Made by a program: the position numbers and the translations under genes
The notes under the pieces: generated by a model
Told to the model about the DNA's origin: nothing
The model's database searches: none
What the model saw: only the letters and a program-made list of their open reading frames with translations
NCBI GenBank assembly: GCA_964389205.1
Contig: CAYMDH010000003.1
Location: 59,963-123,962, forward strand
Direction: 5' to 3'
Origin: Leptobacterium sp964389205
GTDB taxonomy: Bacteria > Bacteroidota > Bacteroidia > Flavobacteriales > Flavobacteriaceae
DNA: 64,000 bases
Part shown: positions 36,027 to 45,007 of the stretch, one piece after another
How positions within the stretch are numbered: the stretch's first letter is position 1
How the letters are laid out: each line of letters starts with the position of its first letter

Positions 36027-37127
36027 ATGAAAAGATTAACTCTATTATTATTATTATTGACAACTGTGGCAGTAGCACAAGATTTACCTCAAAACCCTGA
36101 ACCAGGGAAATGCTACGTTAGATGTACTACACCAGATGTTTACGAAAATGACCAAGTACGTGTAATGACAAAACCAGCTTATAAAGTTTTAAAGACTTAT
36201 CCAGCTGATTATAAAACTGTTACAGAACGTGTACTAGTTAAGGAAGAAAGTAAAAGTATGCGTATTATTCCTGCGAAATGGGGAACAGAAACAGTAACAT
36301 ACGTTTCGAAACAGTCGGGATCTACATTAAGGGTAATTCCTGCTAGTTTTTCTCCAAGCTCTGAAACAGTTGAAATAAAACCAGCTTATGCACAATGGGA
36401 AATGAGTGCAACCCCTCCGGGAGAATGCCAATCAAGTAATCCAGATGATTGTAGATATTGGTGTTACAAAGGATACCCAGCAGAATTTACTACAGTTCCA
36501 ATTACGGTATTAGCAACTAATGCAAGTACAACAAAAAATGATGTTTCAGAAAAATCTTCATCATATGTTAAAAAAGTAATTGTTGAGCCCGCTAAAGTTG
36601 TTGAAGAAGTAATTCCTGCAGAATATGCAGAAATAACAAAAACAGTATTAGTGAAAGATGCATACTCTGTAGAAGAGACTGTAGCAGCGGAATACAAAAC
36701 AGTAACTAAAGAAGTATTAAAAACCAAGGGAGGATTAACTTCATGGAAAGAAGTAGATTGTAAATTGGTAGAGTATAATGCATTACCAATTAATTGGAAT
36801 TTAGGAAGTGCGACATTAACAGCTGAAGCTAAGCGATTAATAGATGATAGATTATTACCAGTTTTAGCTACTAATGAAGGAACTACTGTAGAGATTGCTT
36901 CTCATACAGATGCTAGAGGAAGTAGAACAAACAATCAAAGTTTGTCTGAACGTAGAGCGCAAGCAGTTGCTAATTATTTAGTATCTAAAGGTGTTAACAC
37001 AAGTAGATTAGTAGCTAATGGATATGGTGAGAGTAGATTGAAAAATAGATGTGCAGATGGAGTTTCTTGTACTGAAAGAGAGCATGCAGTTAATAGAAGA
37101 ACAGAATTTAGAATTATAAATAAATAA
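36027..37127 (+). CDS. OmpA-family outer-membrane protein with N-terminal PAEY-like repeats
   Basis: The 366-aa protein has a signal peptide (~1-17, ending AVAQ), a repetitive middle region (~25-235) and an OmpA-like peptidoglycan-binding domain (~250-366). The middle region repeats variants of 'PA.Y..V...VLVK' (for example YPADYKTVTERVLVKEE and IPAEYAEITKTVLVKDA). The OmpA domain has IEIASHTDARGS, NQSLSERRAQAVANYL and NRRTEF. It probably links the outer membrane to peptidoglycan. Cysteines in NPDDCRYWC and KNRCADGVSC may form disulfides. Confident on the OmpA part, not on the repeat region's role. Confidence 0.88.
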   Translation: MKRLTLLLLLLTTVAVAQDLPQNPEPGKCYVRCTTPDVYENDQVRVMTKPAYKVLKTYPADYKTVTERVLVKEESKSMRIIPAKWGTETVTYVSKQSGSTLRVIPASFSPSSETVEIKPAYAQWEMSATPPGECQSSNPDDCRYWCYKGYPAEFTTVPITVLATNASTTKNDVSEKSSSYVKKVIVEPAKVVEEVIPAEYAEITKTVLVKDAYSVEETVAAEYKTVTKEVLKTKGGLTSWKEVDCKLVEYNALPINWNLGSATLTAEAKRLIDDRLLPVLATNEGTTVEIASHTDARGSRTNNQSLSERRAQAVANYLVSKGVNTSRLVANGYGESRLKNRCADGVSCTEREHAVNRRTEFRIINK

Positions 37128-37154
37128 ATTTAAATTTTAAAAGCTAAATTAAAT

Positions 37155-37200
37155 AAGCCAAAAAGGTGTGTTGTATATTTGCAACATACCTTTTTGGCTT
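37155..37200 (+). terminator. Long terminator hairpin whose loop contains a promoter -7 element
   Basis: AAGCCAAAAAGGTGTGTTG and its near-perfect complement (one G-U pair) form a ~19-bp stem with an 8-nt loop, ending in CCTTTTTGGCTT. The loop and adjacent base read TATATTTG (37174-37181), matching TAnnTTTG and usable for the thioredoxin gene at 37240. Confidence 0.65.
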
Positions 37201-37239
37201 AATTATTGCCCTTATAGTAATAAATAATATAAATTAATT

Positions 37240-37689
37240 ATGAAACAGATATTGCTAGTAATAGTTTTTTTATTAAGTGTAAGTGTACACTCACAGGATG
37301 AAGTAAACTGGGGAAATAATCTGGAAGTCGCAATGAAGAAAGCTAAAGTTATGAAAAAACATGTTTTAGTTTATTTTACAGGAAGCGATTGGTGTGCACC
37401 TTGTAAAATGCTAAAAGAAGACTTTTTTTCTACAGACAGATTTAAAAAGCAAGCTTCACATTTTGTATTAGTAGAGGTAGATCTTCCTAGACGTATCGAT
37501 ATTATAACAGAAACCCAACGAAAGAAAAATAAAAGAGTAATTGCGAAATATAATAAAGATAGCTCTTTTCCTAAACTAGTAGTTCTTAATTATAGAGGAA
37601 AATCCATAGGAGAGAAATCTGGATATATTTTAACCAGAGATCCATCATATCATTTTACTTTTCTGGATAAAATAATAGAAAAAAAATAA
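37240..37689 (+). CDS. Exported thioredoxin-family protein
   Basis: The 149-aa protein has a signal peptide (~1-18), then a thioredoxin fold with active site SDWCAPCKML (CxxC). The cis-Pro appears in SFPKLVVLNY and a C-terminal helix follows. It is likely a periplasmic thiol-disulfide protein of the Thioredoxin_7 class. The partner protein is unknown. Its promoter may lie in the loop of the upstream terminator. Confidence 0.87.
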   Translation: MKQILLVIVFLLSVSVHSQDEVNWGNNLEVAMKKAKVMKKHVLVYFTGSDWCAPCKMLKEDFFSTDRFKKQASHFVLVEVDLPRRIDIITETQRKKNKRVIAKYNKDSSFPKLVVLNYRGKSIGEKSGYILTRDPSYHFTFLDKIIEKK

Positions 37690-37693
37690 TACT

Positions 37694-38017
37694 TTATTTG
37701 AACAAATCCATTCCAGGTATGTTTGGCATCCCTTCTTTAGCAACAGCTCCTAACTCTGCCTCTTGAATTTTTGAAGCTTTTTCTATGGCCTTATTTATTG
37801 TAATAATCAGAAAATCTTCTAATTCTTCTTTATCTTGAAGTAGCTTTTCATTTATTTCAATAGTTTTCACTTCTCTATTAGCGGTTATTGTAACTTTAAT
37901 AGCCCCATCATTTGTAGTTTCATCGACAAGAATAGTATCAAGTCTTTTTTTAGTTGCTGCAACCTTTGCTTGGGTTTCTTTTAGTTTACCCATCATACCT
38001 GCTAAATCTCCAAACAT
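37694..38017 (-). CDS. YbaB/EbfC nucleoid-associated protein
   Basis: The 107-aa protein MFGDLAGMMGKLKE...AATKKRLDTI is the family pattern of YbaB, a dimeric DNA-binding protein. The N-terminal helix is followed by the beta region GAIKVTITANREVKTIEI and the C-terminal helix AIEKASKIQEAELGA. It is convergent with the thioredoxin gene (4 bp). Confidence 0.9.
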   Translation of the reverse strand: MFGDLAGMMGKLKETQAKVAATKKRLDTILVDETTNDGAIKVTITANREVKTIEINEKLLQDKEELEDFLIITINKAIEKASKIQEAELGAVAKEGMPNIPGMDLFK

Positions 38018-38174
38018 TCTTTTCTTTTTTAATTTATAGTTACAAAGCTATTAAATAGATTAATGAATCTATCACTAGTATGTTTTTTTATGAAAAAACT
38101 ATACAAAACTTTTATGTTTAAGCTTTATTTTAGCCATTTCTTACAAAAAATAAAGTATTTAAGCGATAAAACAT

Positions 38175-40223
38175 ATGAAAGCTCCCATAGCGATAAAAAA
38201 CCCGACCTCTCTTGAAAAACATAAAGATGTTAGAGTTGATGATTATTTTTGGATGAATAAGCGAGATGCTCCAGAAGTTATTGATTATCTGAATAAAGAA
38301 AATGAGTATAATGAACAAATGACAAATCATACGAAAAACTTTCAAGTAGATTTGTTTGAGGAAATGAAAGCTCGTATTAAAGAAGATGACACTTCTGTAC
38401 CTTATAAATTAAATGGATATTGGTACATTACACGTTTTGAAGAAGGTCGAGACTATCCTGTTTATACAAGAAAGAAAGAGACATTAGATGCTCCTGAAGA
38501 GGTGATTTTTGATTGCAACGAGATGGCAAAAGGGCATGCTTTTTTTAATCTAAATGGAATTAGTATTAGCCCTGATAATAAAATGGCAGCTTTTGGTGTT
38601 GACACCATTAGTAGAAGAATTTATACAATACAAGTAAAAAACTTGGAAACAGGAGAAATTTATCCACTTACAATAGAAAACACCACTGGAAGTAGTACTT
38701 GGGCTAATGATAATAAAACCCTATTTTATGCTGCAAAAGATTCGCAAACATTGCGATCTGATAAAATATACAAACATATATTAGGTAGTGACCATTCTGA
38801 TGATGAATTAATATTTCATGAAAAAGATGAAACTTTTTACTCATTTGTATTTAAATCAAAATCAAAAAAATACATTATTATAGGGTCAACAAGTACCTTG
38901 ACCTCAGAATATCGTTTTTTAAAAGCAGACAATCCTCAGGGAGATTTTACAATATTTCAAGAACGTGTAAGGGGCTTAGAATATAATATTGCACATTACG
39001 GAAACCGTTTTTATATCCTCACAAATGCAGATGCTGCTACCAATTTCAAATTAATGTCTGTAAAAGAAGATACTACTACTAAAGATCATTGGGAGGAAGT
39101 TATTGCGCAAAGAAAAGACGTTTTAATAGAAGATATAGAAATATTTAATGAATTCTTAGTAATAAGCGAACGAGATAACGGGCTTAACAAAATTAGAATT
39201 AAACGTTGGGATGATGAAGAAGATTATTATCTCCCTTTTGATAATGAAACCTATACAGCTTATACTGGTACAAATTTAGATTTTAATACTCATATTCTTC
39301 GGTATGGATATAATTCATTGACCACGCCTAGTTCTGTTATAGATTTTAATATGATAACAAAAGAGAAGGAGATTAAAAAGGAAAATGAAGTATTAGGAGG
39401 GAAGTTTGATAAAAATAATTATACTTCAGAACGTGTATGGGCAACTACGAGTGATGGGACAAAAGTTCCAATTTCGATGGTGTATAAAAAAGGCATTAAG
39501 AAAGATGGAGAAAATCCACTTTTTCTTTATGGATATGGTTCTTATGGATCTACGATAGATCCTTATTTCTCGTCAATTAGATTAAGCCTCCTTGATAGAG
39601 GTTTTATATATGCTATTGCGCATGTTAGAGGAAGTGAATATTTAGGGAGGCCTTGGTATGAAAATGGAAAATTGATGACCAAGAATAATACCTTTACAGA
39701 TTTTATAGATTGTTCAAAGTTTTTAATTCAAGAAAAATATACTTCTGCAACTCATTTGTATGCATCAGGAGGTTCTGCAGGTGGTTTGTTAATGGGAGCT
39801 ATTGCTAATTTGGCACCAGAACTATACAATGGAATATTGGCAGCTGTTCCTTTTGTAGATGTAGTAACAACTATGTTAGACGATTCTATTCCTCTTACAG
39901 CAGGAGAATATGATGAATGGGGAAACCCAAATGAAGAAGAGGCATATCATTATATGAAATCGTACTCTCCATACGATAACGTAAAAGAACAAGAATATCC
40001 TAATATGTTAATTACCACTGGATACCATGATTCACAAGTACAATATTGGGAGCCAGCGAAATGGGTAGCCAAATTGAGAGACTTAAAAACTGATACTAAT
40101 ACATTGCTTTTTCATACGAACATGGATGCTGGTCATGGAGGAGCTTCAGGAAGGTTTGAAGCTTTAAAAGAAGTGGCAGAAGAATATGCATTTTTATTTG
40201 ATTTAGAAGGAATAACTGCTTAG
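38175..40223 (+). CDS. S9A prolyl oligopeptidase (oligopeptidase B type)
   Basis: The 682-aa cytosolic serine peptidase has a seven-bladed propeller (~75-420) and an alpha/beta-hydrolase domain. The nucleophile is S534 (GGSAGGLLMG), the acidic residue lies in GYHDSQVQYWEP and the His in DAGHGGASGRF. The segments GYGSYG and RGSEYLGRPWYENGK are typical of oligopeptidase B, which cleaves short peptides after basic residues. The N-terminus lacks a signal peptide, starting MKAPIAIKN. Confidence 0.9.
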   Translation: MKAPIAIKNPTSLEKHKDVRVDDYFWMNKRDAPEVIDYLNKENEYNEQMTNHTKNFQVDLFEEMKARIKEDDTSVPYKLNGYWYITRFEEGRDYPVYTRKKETLDAPEEVIFDCNEMAKGHAFFNLNGISISPDNKMAAFGVDTISRRIYTIQVKNLETGEIYPLTIENTTGSSTWANDNKTLFYAAKDSQTLRSDKIYKHILGSDHSDDELIFHEKDETFYSFVFKSKSKKYIIIGSTSTLTSEYRFLKADNPQGDFTIFQERVRGLEYNIAHYGNRFYILTNADAATNFKLMSVKEDTTTKDHWEEVIAQRKDVLIEDIEIFNEFLVISERDNGLNKIRIKRWDDEEDYYLPFDNETYTAYTGTNLDFNTHILRYGYNSLTTPSSVIDFNMITKEKEIKKENEVLGGKFDKNNYTSERVWATTSDGTKVPISMVYKKGIKKDGENPLFLYGYGSYGSTIDPYFSSIRLSLLDRGFIYAIAHVRGSEYLGRPWYENGKLMTKNNTFTDFIDCSKFLIQEKYTSATHLYASGGSAGGLLMGAIANLAPELYNGILAAVPFVDVVTTMLDDSIPLTAGEYDEWGNPNEEEAYHYMKSYSPYDNVKEQEYPNMLITTGYHDSQVQYWEPAKWVAKLRDLKTDTNTLLFHTNMDAGHGGASGRFEALKEVAEEYAFLFDLEGITA

Positions 40224-40238
40224 TTAAAAAATAATAAT

Positions 40239-40246
40239 TAAATTTG
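40239..40246 (+). promoter_or_regulatory. Promoter -7 element for the cysteine-synthase-like gene
   Basis: TAAATTTG fits TAnnTTTG and is followed by GCATC, as is the element before the acyltransferase gene (42525). The two genes may share control. Confidence 0.4.
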
Positions 40247-40292
40247 CATCGTTTCAAATAAACAAAACAAACCCTAGACCTAAGTAATTCTT

Positions 40293-41333
40293 ATGGAACA
40301 AAAGATCAAAGCGCATAATAATGTTCTAGAACTTATAGGAAATACCCCACTTATAAAACTAAATACAATCACAAAAGATATTAAAGGAGATTTTTACGCT
40401 AAAGTAGAAGCTTTTAATCCTGGACATTCTACCAAAGATAGAATTGCATTGCATATTCTTGAAGAAGCTGAACGAAAAGGAATTTTAAAACCTGGAGATA
40501 CAATTATTGAGACAACCTCAGGAAATACAGGTTATAGTATCGCAATGGTCAGTATTATAAAAGGATATGAGTGTATTCTTGCAGTAAGCTCTAAATCTTC
40601 CAAAGATAAAATAGACATGTTGCGTTCTATGGGAGCTAAAGTATATGTTTGCCCGGCAAATGTAAATGCAGATGACCCAAGGTCATATTATCAAGTAGCT
40701 AAGCGAATGCATGAAGAAATTAAAGGATCGGTTTATATCAACCAATATTTTAATGATTTAAATGTTGATGCACATTATCAAACTACAGGACCAGAACTTT
40801 GGGAACAAACTAGTGGCCAAATCACACATTTGGTAGCCTGTAGTGGAACAGGAGGCACAATTTCTGGAGTTGCTCGATTTTTGAAAGAAAAGAATCCTGA
40901 TATTAGAATTTTAGGAGTTGATGCATTTGGATCGGTATTAAAGAAATATCATGAAACTAGAGAATTTGATGTAAAAGAAATCTATCCATATCATATAGAA
41001 GGATTAGGTAAAAATTTGATTCCTTCAGTAACAGATTTTGATATTATAGATAAGTTTACCAAAGTTACTGATGAAGAAAGTGCCCATACAGCTAGAGAAA
41101 TATCTAAAACAGAAGGTATTTTTGTAGGATACACTAGTGGCGCAGTTATGCAAGCAGTAAAACAATTGGCAAAAGAACGAGAATTTACTAAAAACAGTAA
41201 AGTAGTAGTTATATTTCCAGATCATGGTTCTAGATATATGAGTAAGATATACTGTGATAATTGGATGAATTCTCAAGGCTTTTTTGATAGTATACATACT
41301 GAAGAAACTCAAAAAATAGAATATATAGAATAA
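40293..41333 (+). CDS. Cysteine-synthase/CBS-family PLP enzyme; candidate cysteate synthase
   Basis: The 346-aa fold-type II PLP enzyme carries the Schiff-base lysine K48 in GHSTKDRIAL, the TSGNTGYSIAM substrate loop, GTGGTISGVARF (phosphate-binding) and a final VVIFPDHGSRYMSK. The C-terminal CBS domains of cystathionine beta-synthase are absent. Cysteine synthase or a CBS-like role is possible. In Bacteroidota the capnine pathway uses a homologous PLP enzyme to make cysteate from O-phosphoserine and sulfite. The genes that follow (SDR, AOS-type acyltransferase) make that reading attractive here. The specificity call is inference from neighbourhood. Confidence 0.75.
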   Translation: MEQKIKAHNNVLELIGNTPLIKLNTITKDIKGDFYAKVEAFNPGHSTKDRIALHILEEAERKGILKPGDTIIETTSGNTGYSIAMVSIIKGYECILAVSSKSSKDKIDMLRSMGAKVYVCPANVNADDPRSYYQVAKRMHEEIKGSVYINQYFNDLNVDAHYQTTGPELWEQTSGQITHLVACSGTGGTISGVARFLKEKNPDIRILGVDAFGSVLKKYHETREFDVKEIYPYHIEGLGKNLIPSVTDFDIIDKFTKVTDEESAHTAREISKTEGIFVGYTSGAVMQAVKQLAKEREFTKNSKVVVIFPDHGSRYMSKIYCDNWMNSQGFFDSIHTEETQKIEYIE

Positions 41334-41359
41334 TATTTTTTAAAAAATAATGAGACAAT

Positions 41360-41389
41360 AAAAAAGAGAAGTTTAGCTTCTCTTTTTTT
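41360..41389 (+). terminator. Intrinsic terminator after the cysteine-synthase-like gene
   Basis: AAAAAAGAGAAG (41360-41371) and CTTCTCTTTTTT (41377-41388) form a 12-bp stem with a 5-nt loop. It separates this gene from the SDR, so the lipid genes are not a single operon. Confidence 0.85.
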
Positions 41390-41539
41390 ATAAAGTACAA
41401 CAGGGTGATTCAAATGAATAATAATTCTTACATTGTGAGAGCATTGTATTTGATGTTTATTGCTAACAGTAATTTGTTAATAAAAAATAGTTTTTTAGAA
41501 TACGATCAATAATTGATTTTCGATAGATAATAAGAGGAG

Positions 41540-41547
41540 TATGTTTG
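41540..41547 (+). promoter_or_regulatory. Promoter -7 element for the SDR gene
   Basis: TATGTTTG matches TAnnTTTG, 72 bp upstream of the SDR start, after the terminator at 41360. Confidence 0.4.
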
Positions 41548-41618
41548 TCAAAACGCAATAATGAAAAGACAATTTTATTCAATATAGGCATAGTAATTAT
41601 ATTAAAAAAAACGAATGA

Positions 41619-42467
41619 ATGAATAATGTACTTATTACTGGTGTTTCTTCGGGAATAGGTTATGAAACAGCTTTAAAATTTTTAAATGAAGGGTACCGTG
41701 TTTTTGGTAGTGTACGAAAAATAGAAGATGCACATAAAATTGCAGATCAATTTAAAACACTATTTATTCCACTTGTTTTTGATGTTATGGATGAGGTTGC
41801 TGTTTTAAAGGCAAAAGAAGAGGTAGAAAAACAGTTAGGTGAAAATGAATGTATCAATTGCCTAATTAACAATGCAGGGATGTCTGTTAATGGACCTTTA
41901 GCATATGTTCCAGTAGAAGACTTTAAAAAGCAATTTGAAGTAAATGTATTTGGAGTAATTAGAATCACCCAAATATTTTTACCCCTATTAGGGTTCAATA
42001 ATGCTAGAAAAAAAGGAAAGATTATTAATATTGGATCTGCAGCAGGAAAAATTACGAGACCTTTTATGGCTCCTTATGCAGCATCCAAACACGCTATTGA
42101 AGCTATAACAGATGGCTTGCGAAGAGAATTAATAGAGTTTGGTATTGATGTAATAGTAGTAGAACCCGGCCCAATAAAATCTGATATATGGTCTAAAGCT
42201 AAGAGTAGTGATAATAAATATCAACAGACTCCTTATGCAACCCATTATGCTAATTTAAACAAAGCTATAGATGGAATGGAGGGAATTGCCATACCAACAC
42301 AACAATTAGCAAATCTTTTATTTAAAATAGCAGCTCGCAAGAAAAACAAAACACGATATTTAATTGCCCCAAAAAAATGGTTATTTTGGTTAGCCATTCA
42401 TACTTTTCCAGATAGGTATATGGATAAAGTTTTTTTAAAGCAAACTAAGAAGCTTATGAAAAACTAA
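41619..42467 (+). CDS. SDR-family oxidoreductase, candidate 3-keto-lipid base reductase
   Basis: The 282-aa protein has the Rossmann motif TGVSSGIG (~7-14), NNAG, a catalytic Ser (GSAAGK) and YAASKHA, and VVEPGPIKSDI. It belongs to the classical SDR family close to 17-beta-hydroxysteroid/retinol-type and 3-ketosphinganine-reductase-like members. Its C-terminus is hydrophobic and basic, suggesting membrane association. With the acyltransferase downstream it could reduce 3-ketosphinganine or 3-ketocapnine, which is an inference from context. The complete length contrasts with the broken SDR at 6499-7292. Confidence 0.8.
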   Translation: MNNVLITGVSSGIGYETALKFLNEGYRVFGSVRKIEDAHKIADQFKTLFIPLVFDVMDEVAVLKAKEEVEKQLGENECINCLINNAGMSVNGPLAYVPVEDFKKQFEVNVFGVIRITQIFLPLLGFNNARKKGKIINIGSAAGKITRPFMAPYAASKHAIEAITDGLRRELIEFGIDVIVVEPGPIKSDIWSKAKSSDNKYQQTPYATHYANLNKAIDGMEGIAIPTQQLANLLFKIAARKKNKTRYLIAPKKWLFWLAIHTFPDRYMDKVFLKQTKKLMKN

Positions 42468-42524
42468 AGCAAATTGTAAGGAACAATTTCAAAATAATAA
42501 TTATGAAAGCAAGTTAAAAATAAT

Positions 42525-42532
42525 TAATTTTG
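42525..42532 (+). promoter_or_regulatory. Promoter -7 element for the AOS-type acyltransferase gene
   Basis: TAATTTTG matches TAnnTTTG and is followed by GCATC, the same as at 40239-40246. Confidence 0.4.
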
Positions 42533-42580
42533 CATCTTGGTAAAATTTAACATTTATTTAATAAATACCTCTAAACCTAA

Positions 42581-43840
42581 ATGAAAGATTTATTTGATAG
42601 GATAATTGAAAATAAAGGACCACTTGGAAAATGGGCATCACAAGCCGAAGGATATTTTGTATTCCCAAAATTGGAAGGTCCTATTTCCAATAAAATGAAG
42701 TTTAATGGTAAGGAAGTAATCACTTGGAGTATCAATGATTATCTTGGTTTGGCAAATCATCCGGAAGTGCTTAAGATAGATGCAGAAGCAGCTATGGAGC
42801 ATGGTTGTGCTTACCCAATGGGTGCCAGAATGATGAGTGGTCATACAGATTTTCACGAACAACTTCAAGATGAATTAGCAACTTTTGTCAATAAAGAAGC
42901 TTCATATCTCCTTAACTTTGGATATCAAGGTATTATGTCTGCTATTGATGCATTGGTTACTAAAGATGATATTATTGTTTATGATGTAGATGCACATGCT
43001 TGTATTATAGACGGTGTGCGTCTTCATATGGGAAAACGTTTTACGTTTAAGCACAATGATATCGAAAGTTTAGAGAAAAACTTAGAGAGAGCTACTAAAA
43101 TGGCAGAACAAACCGGAGGAGGTATTTTAGTGATCTCTGAAGGAGTTTTTGGAATGAGAGGAGAGCAAGGGAAACTTAAAGAAATTGTGGCGCTTAAATC
43201 TAAATATAAATTCCGGCTAATGGTAGATGATGCGCATGGGTTTGGAACATTAGGAAAAACCGGAGCAGGAGCAGGAGAAGAACAAGGTATACAAGACGAT
43301 ATAGATGTGTATTTTGCAACTTTTGCCAAATCTATGGCCAGTATTGGAGCATTCTTGGCTGGAGATAAAGAAGTAATAGATTATCTAAAATATAATTTGC
43401 GTTCTCAGATGTTTGCAAAATCATTGCCAATGGTATTTGTAAAAGGAGCATTGAAACGCTTAGATATGCTACGCACAATGCCAGAACTTAAAAATAAGTT
43501 ATGGGAAAATGTAGACGCACTTCAAAATGGTTTAAAAGAACGCGGTTTTAATATTGGTACTACCTCTAGTTGTGTTACTCCTGTTTATTTAAATGGAAGT
43601 ATTCCTGAAGCAATGGCGCTGGTAAAAGACCTTAGAGAGAACCATGGTATTTTTTGTTCTATAGTGGTATATCCTGTAATCCCTAAAGGACTTATTTTAC
43701 TGCGAATGATACCTACAGCAACGCATACTTTAGAAGATGTTTCTATTACATTAGAAGCATTTTCAGCGATAAGAGAACGTTTGGAAAATGGTACTTACAA
43801 ACGATTATCGGCTGCAGTAGCTGCAGCTATGGGAGAATAA
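42581..43840 (+). CDS. Serine palmitoyltransferase-like / cysteate acyltransferase-type PLP enzyme
   Basis: The 419-aa alpha-oxoamine synthase condenses an amino acid with an acyl-CoA/ACP. It has SINDYLGLANHPEV, MGARMMSGHTDFHEQL, the PLP-Asp region VDDAHGFGTLG and the Schiff-base K250 in TFAKSMASIGAF. The GCAYPMGARMM segment fits the bacterial SPT/capnine (CapB) branch rather than KBL or BioF. The substrate is serine (sphingolipid) or cysteate (sulfonolipid); the neighbouring PLP enzyme of cysteine-synthase type favours the second. The specificity is inferred. Confidence 0.82.
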   Translation: MKDLFDRIIENKGPLGKWASQAEGYFVFPKLEGPISNKMKFNGKEVITWSINDYLGLANHPEVLKIDAEAAMEHGCAYPMGARMMSGHTDFHEQLQDELATFVNKEASYLLNFGYQGIMSAIDALVTKDDIIVYDVDAHACIIDGVRLHMGKRFTFKHNDIESLEKNLERATKMAEQTGGGILVISEGVFGMRGEQGKLKEIVALKSKYKFRLMVDDAHGFGTLGKTGAGAGEEQGIQDDIDVYFATFAKSMASIGAFLAGDKEVIDYLKYNLRSQMFAKSLPMVFVKGALKRLDMLRTMPELKNKLWENVDALQNGLKERGFNIGTTSSCVTPVYLNGSIPEAMALVKDLRENHGIFCSIVVYPVIPKGLILLRMIPTATHTLEDVSITLEAFSAIRERLENGTYKRLSAAVAAAMGE

Positions 43841-43857
43841 TTAAATTTATTTCTTTA

Positions 43858-44976
43858 TTAAATATCTTTTTGATATGTTCGCCTTCGTTTATGCAGTCGA
43901 TGCTCATAATTACCCCACAATCTTTGTATTGCTGTATTTTCCTCTAATTCAGGATTTGTTTCGACCAAAGGAATTCCCATCTTATTAAAGGTTTTTTGCA
44001 TCTCATGAAAAATAATAGCAGTAACTCCTTTATTTTGATAAGAAGGATCTATTCCAATTAAATAAAATGAAGCAGTATCATTTTTTTTCCTCGCTCTTAA
44101 AATATGTATAAACCCAAAGGGGAATAATTTCCCATTTGCTTTTTGTAATGCTTTAGAAAAAGAGGGCATAGTGATAGCAAAAGCAACTAATTTACCGCTT
44201 TCATCTGCGATACAATTAATGAATTCAGGATGTATATAACGGAAGTATTTTTCTTTATAATGATCTATTTGGTATTGCTGTATAGGTACATATGTTTGTA
44301 ATGGACTGTATGTTTTATTGAGCAACCCAAACATTTCATCTACATAGGGGATGATCTCTTTTGTTGATTTAAAGTTTATTACTTTTAAATTATATCGCTC
44401 TAATATTAGTTTTGAAAATTTCTTAACTTTTTCTGGAGATTTATCAGCGATCACTATTTTATATTCTACCCATTCTGCAGCTTTTTTATAACCTAATTGC
44501 TCAAAGTGCTCTTTGTAGTATGGATAATTATACCAAGTAATCATGGTATTTATTTCATCAAAGCCATCAATAAGCATCCCGGCTTTGTCCATATTGGAGA
44601 AACCTACAGGCCCTTCAACAAATGAAAGATTATTTTCTTTCCCAATTGTTATAACTTTATCGAGTAATGCCTTAGTAACTTCAATATTATCAATGGTATC
44701 AAACCATCCAAAACGCACCTTTCTCTTATTTTGCTCATTTACTTCTACCCAATTTATAATAGCAGCAATGCGTCCCACTATTTTATTACCTAAATAAGCT
44801 AAAAAGTAATGAGCTTCTGCATTTTGAAAGACTGGATTTTTTGTCTTATCCATGCTTTCCAATTCTTCATTGATAATAGGCGGTGCCCAGTATTTAGAAT
44901 CTTTATATAGTGTAAAAGGAAACTTTACAAATTTTTTAAAATCGTTTTTAGTCAAAACTTCATTAACAATAATCAT
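43858..44976 (-). CDS. GNAT-like protein beside the lipid acyltransferase
   Basis: The 372-aa protein has an N-terminal GNAT-like half (KFVKFPFTLYKDSKYWAPPI, YFLAYLGNKIVGRIAAIIN) and a C-terminal GNAT-like half (AFAITMPSFSKALQKANGK, FYLIGIDPSYQNKGVTAIIF, the Q-x-x-G-x-x/A acetyl-CoA site). Similar proteins sit next to SPT-like genes in many Bacteroidota; an N-acyltransferase role for the long-chain base is possible but not shown. It is convergent with the acyltransferase gene. Confidence 0.7.
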   Translation of the reverse strand: MIIVNEVLTKNDFKKFVKFPFTLYKDSKYWAPPIINEELESMDKTKNPVFQNAEAHYFLAYLGNKIVGRIAAIINWVEVNEQNKRKVRFGWFDTIDNIEVTKALLDKVITIGKENNLSFVEGPVGFSNMDKAGMLIDGFDEINTMITWYNYPYYKEHFEQLGYKKAAEWVEYKIVIADKSPEKVKKFSKLILERYNLKVINFKSTKEIIPYVDEMFGLLNKTYSPLQTYVPIQQYQIDHYKEKYFRYIHPEFINCIADESGKLVAFAITMPSFSKALQKANGKLFPFGFIHILRARKKNDTASFYLIGIDPSYQNKGVTAIIFHEMQKTFNKMGIPLVETNPELEENTAIQRLWGNYEHRLHKRRRTYQKDI

Positions 44977-45007
44977 AGAATACTTGTATTATGATTTGGC
45001 ATCATCT

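Noticed and set aside
41421..41516. Short ORF (about 32 aa, beginning MNNNSYIVRAL) between the cysteine-synthase-like gene and the SDR
   Set aside because: No promoter or terminator fits it, and its composition is what AT-rich intergenic DNA gives.
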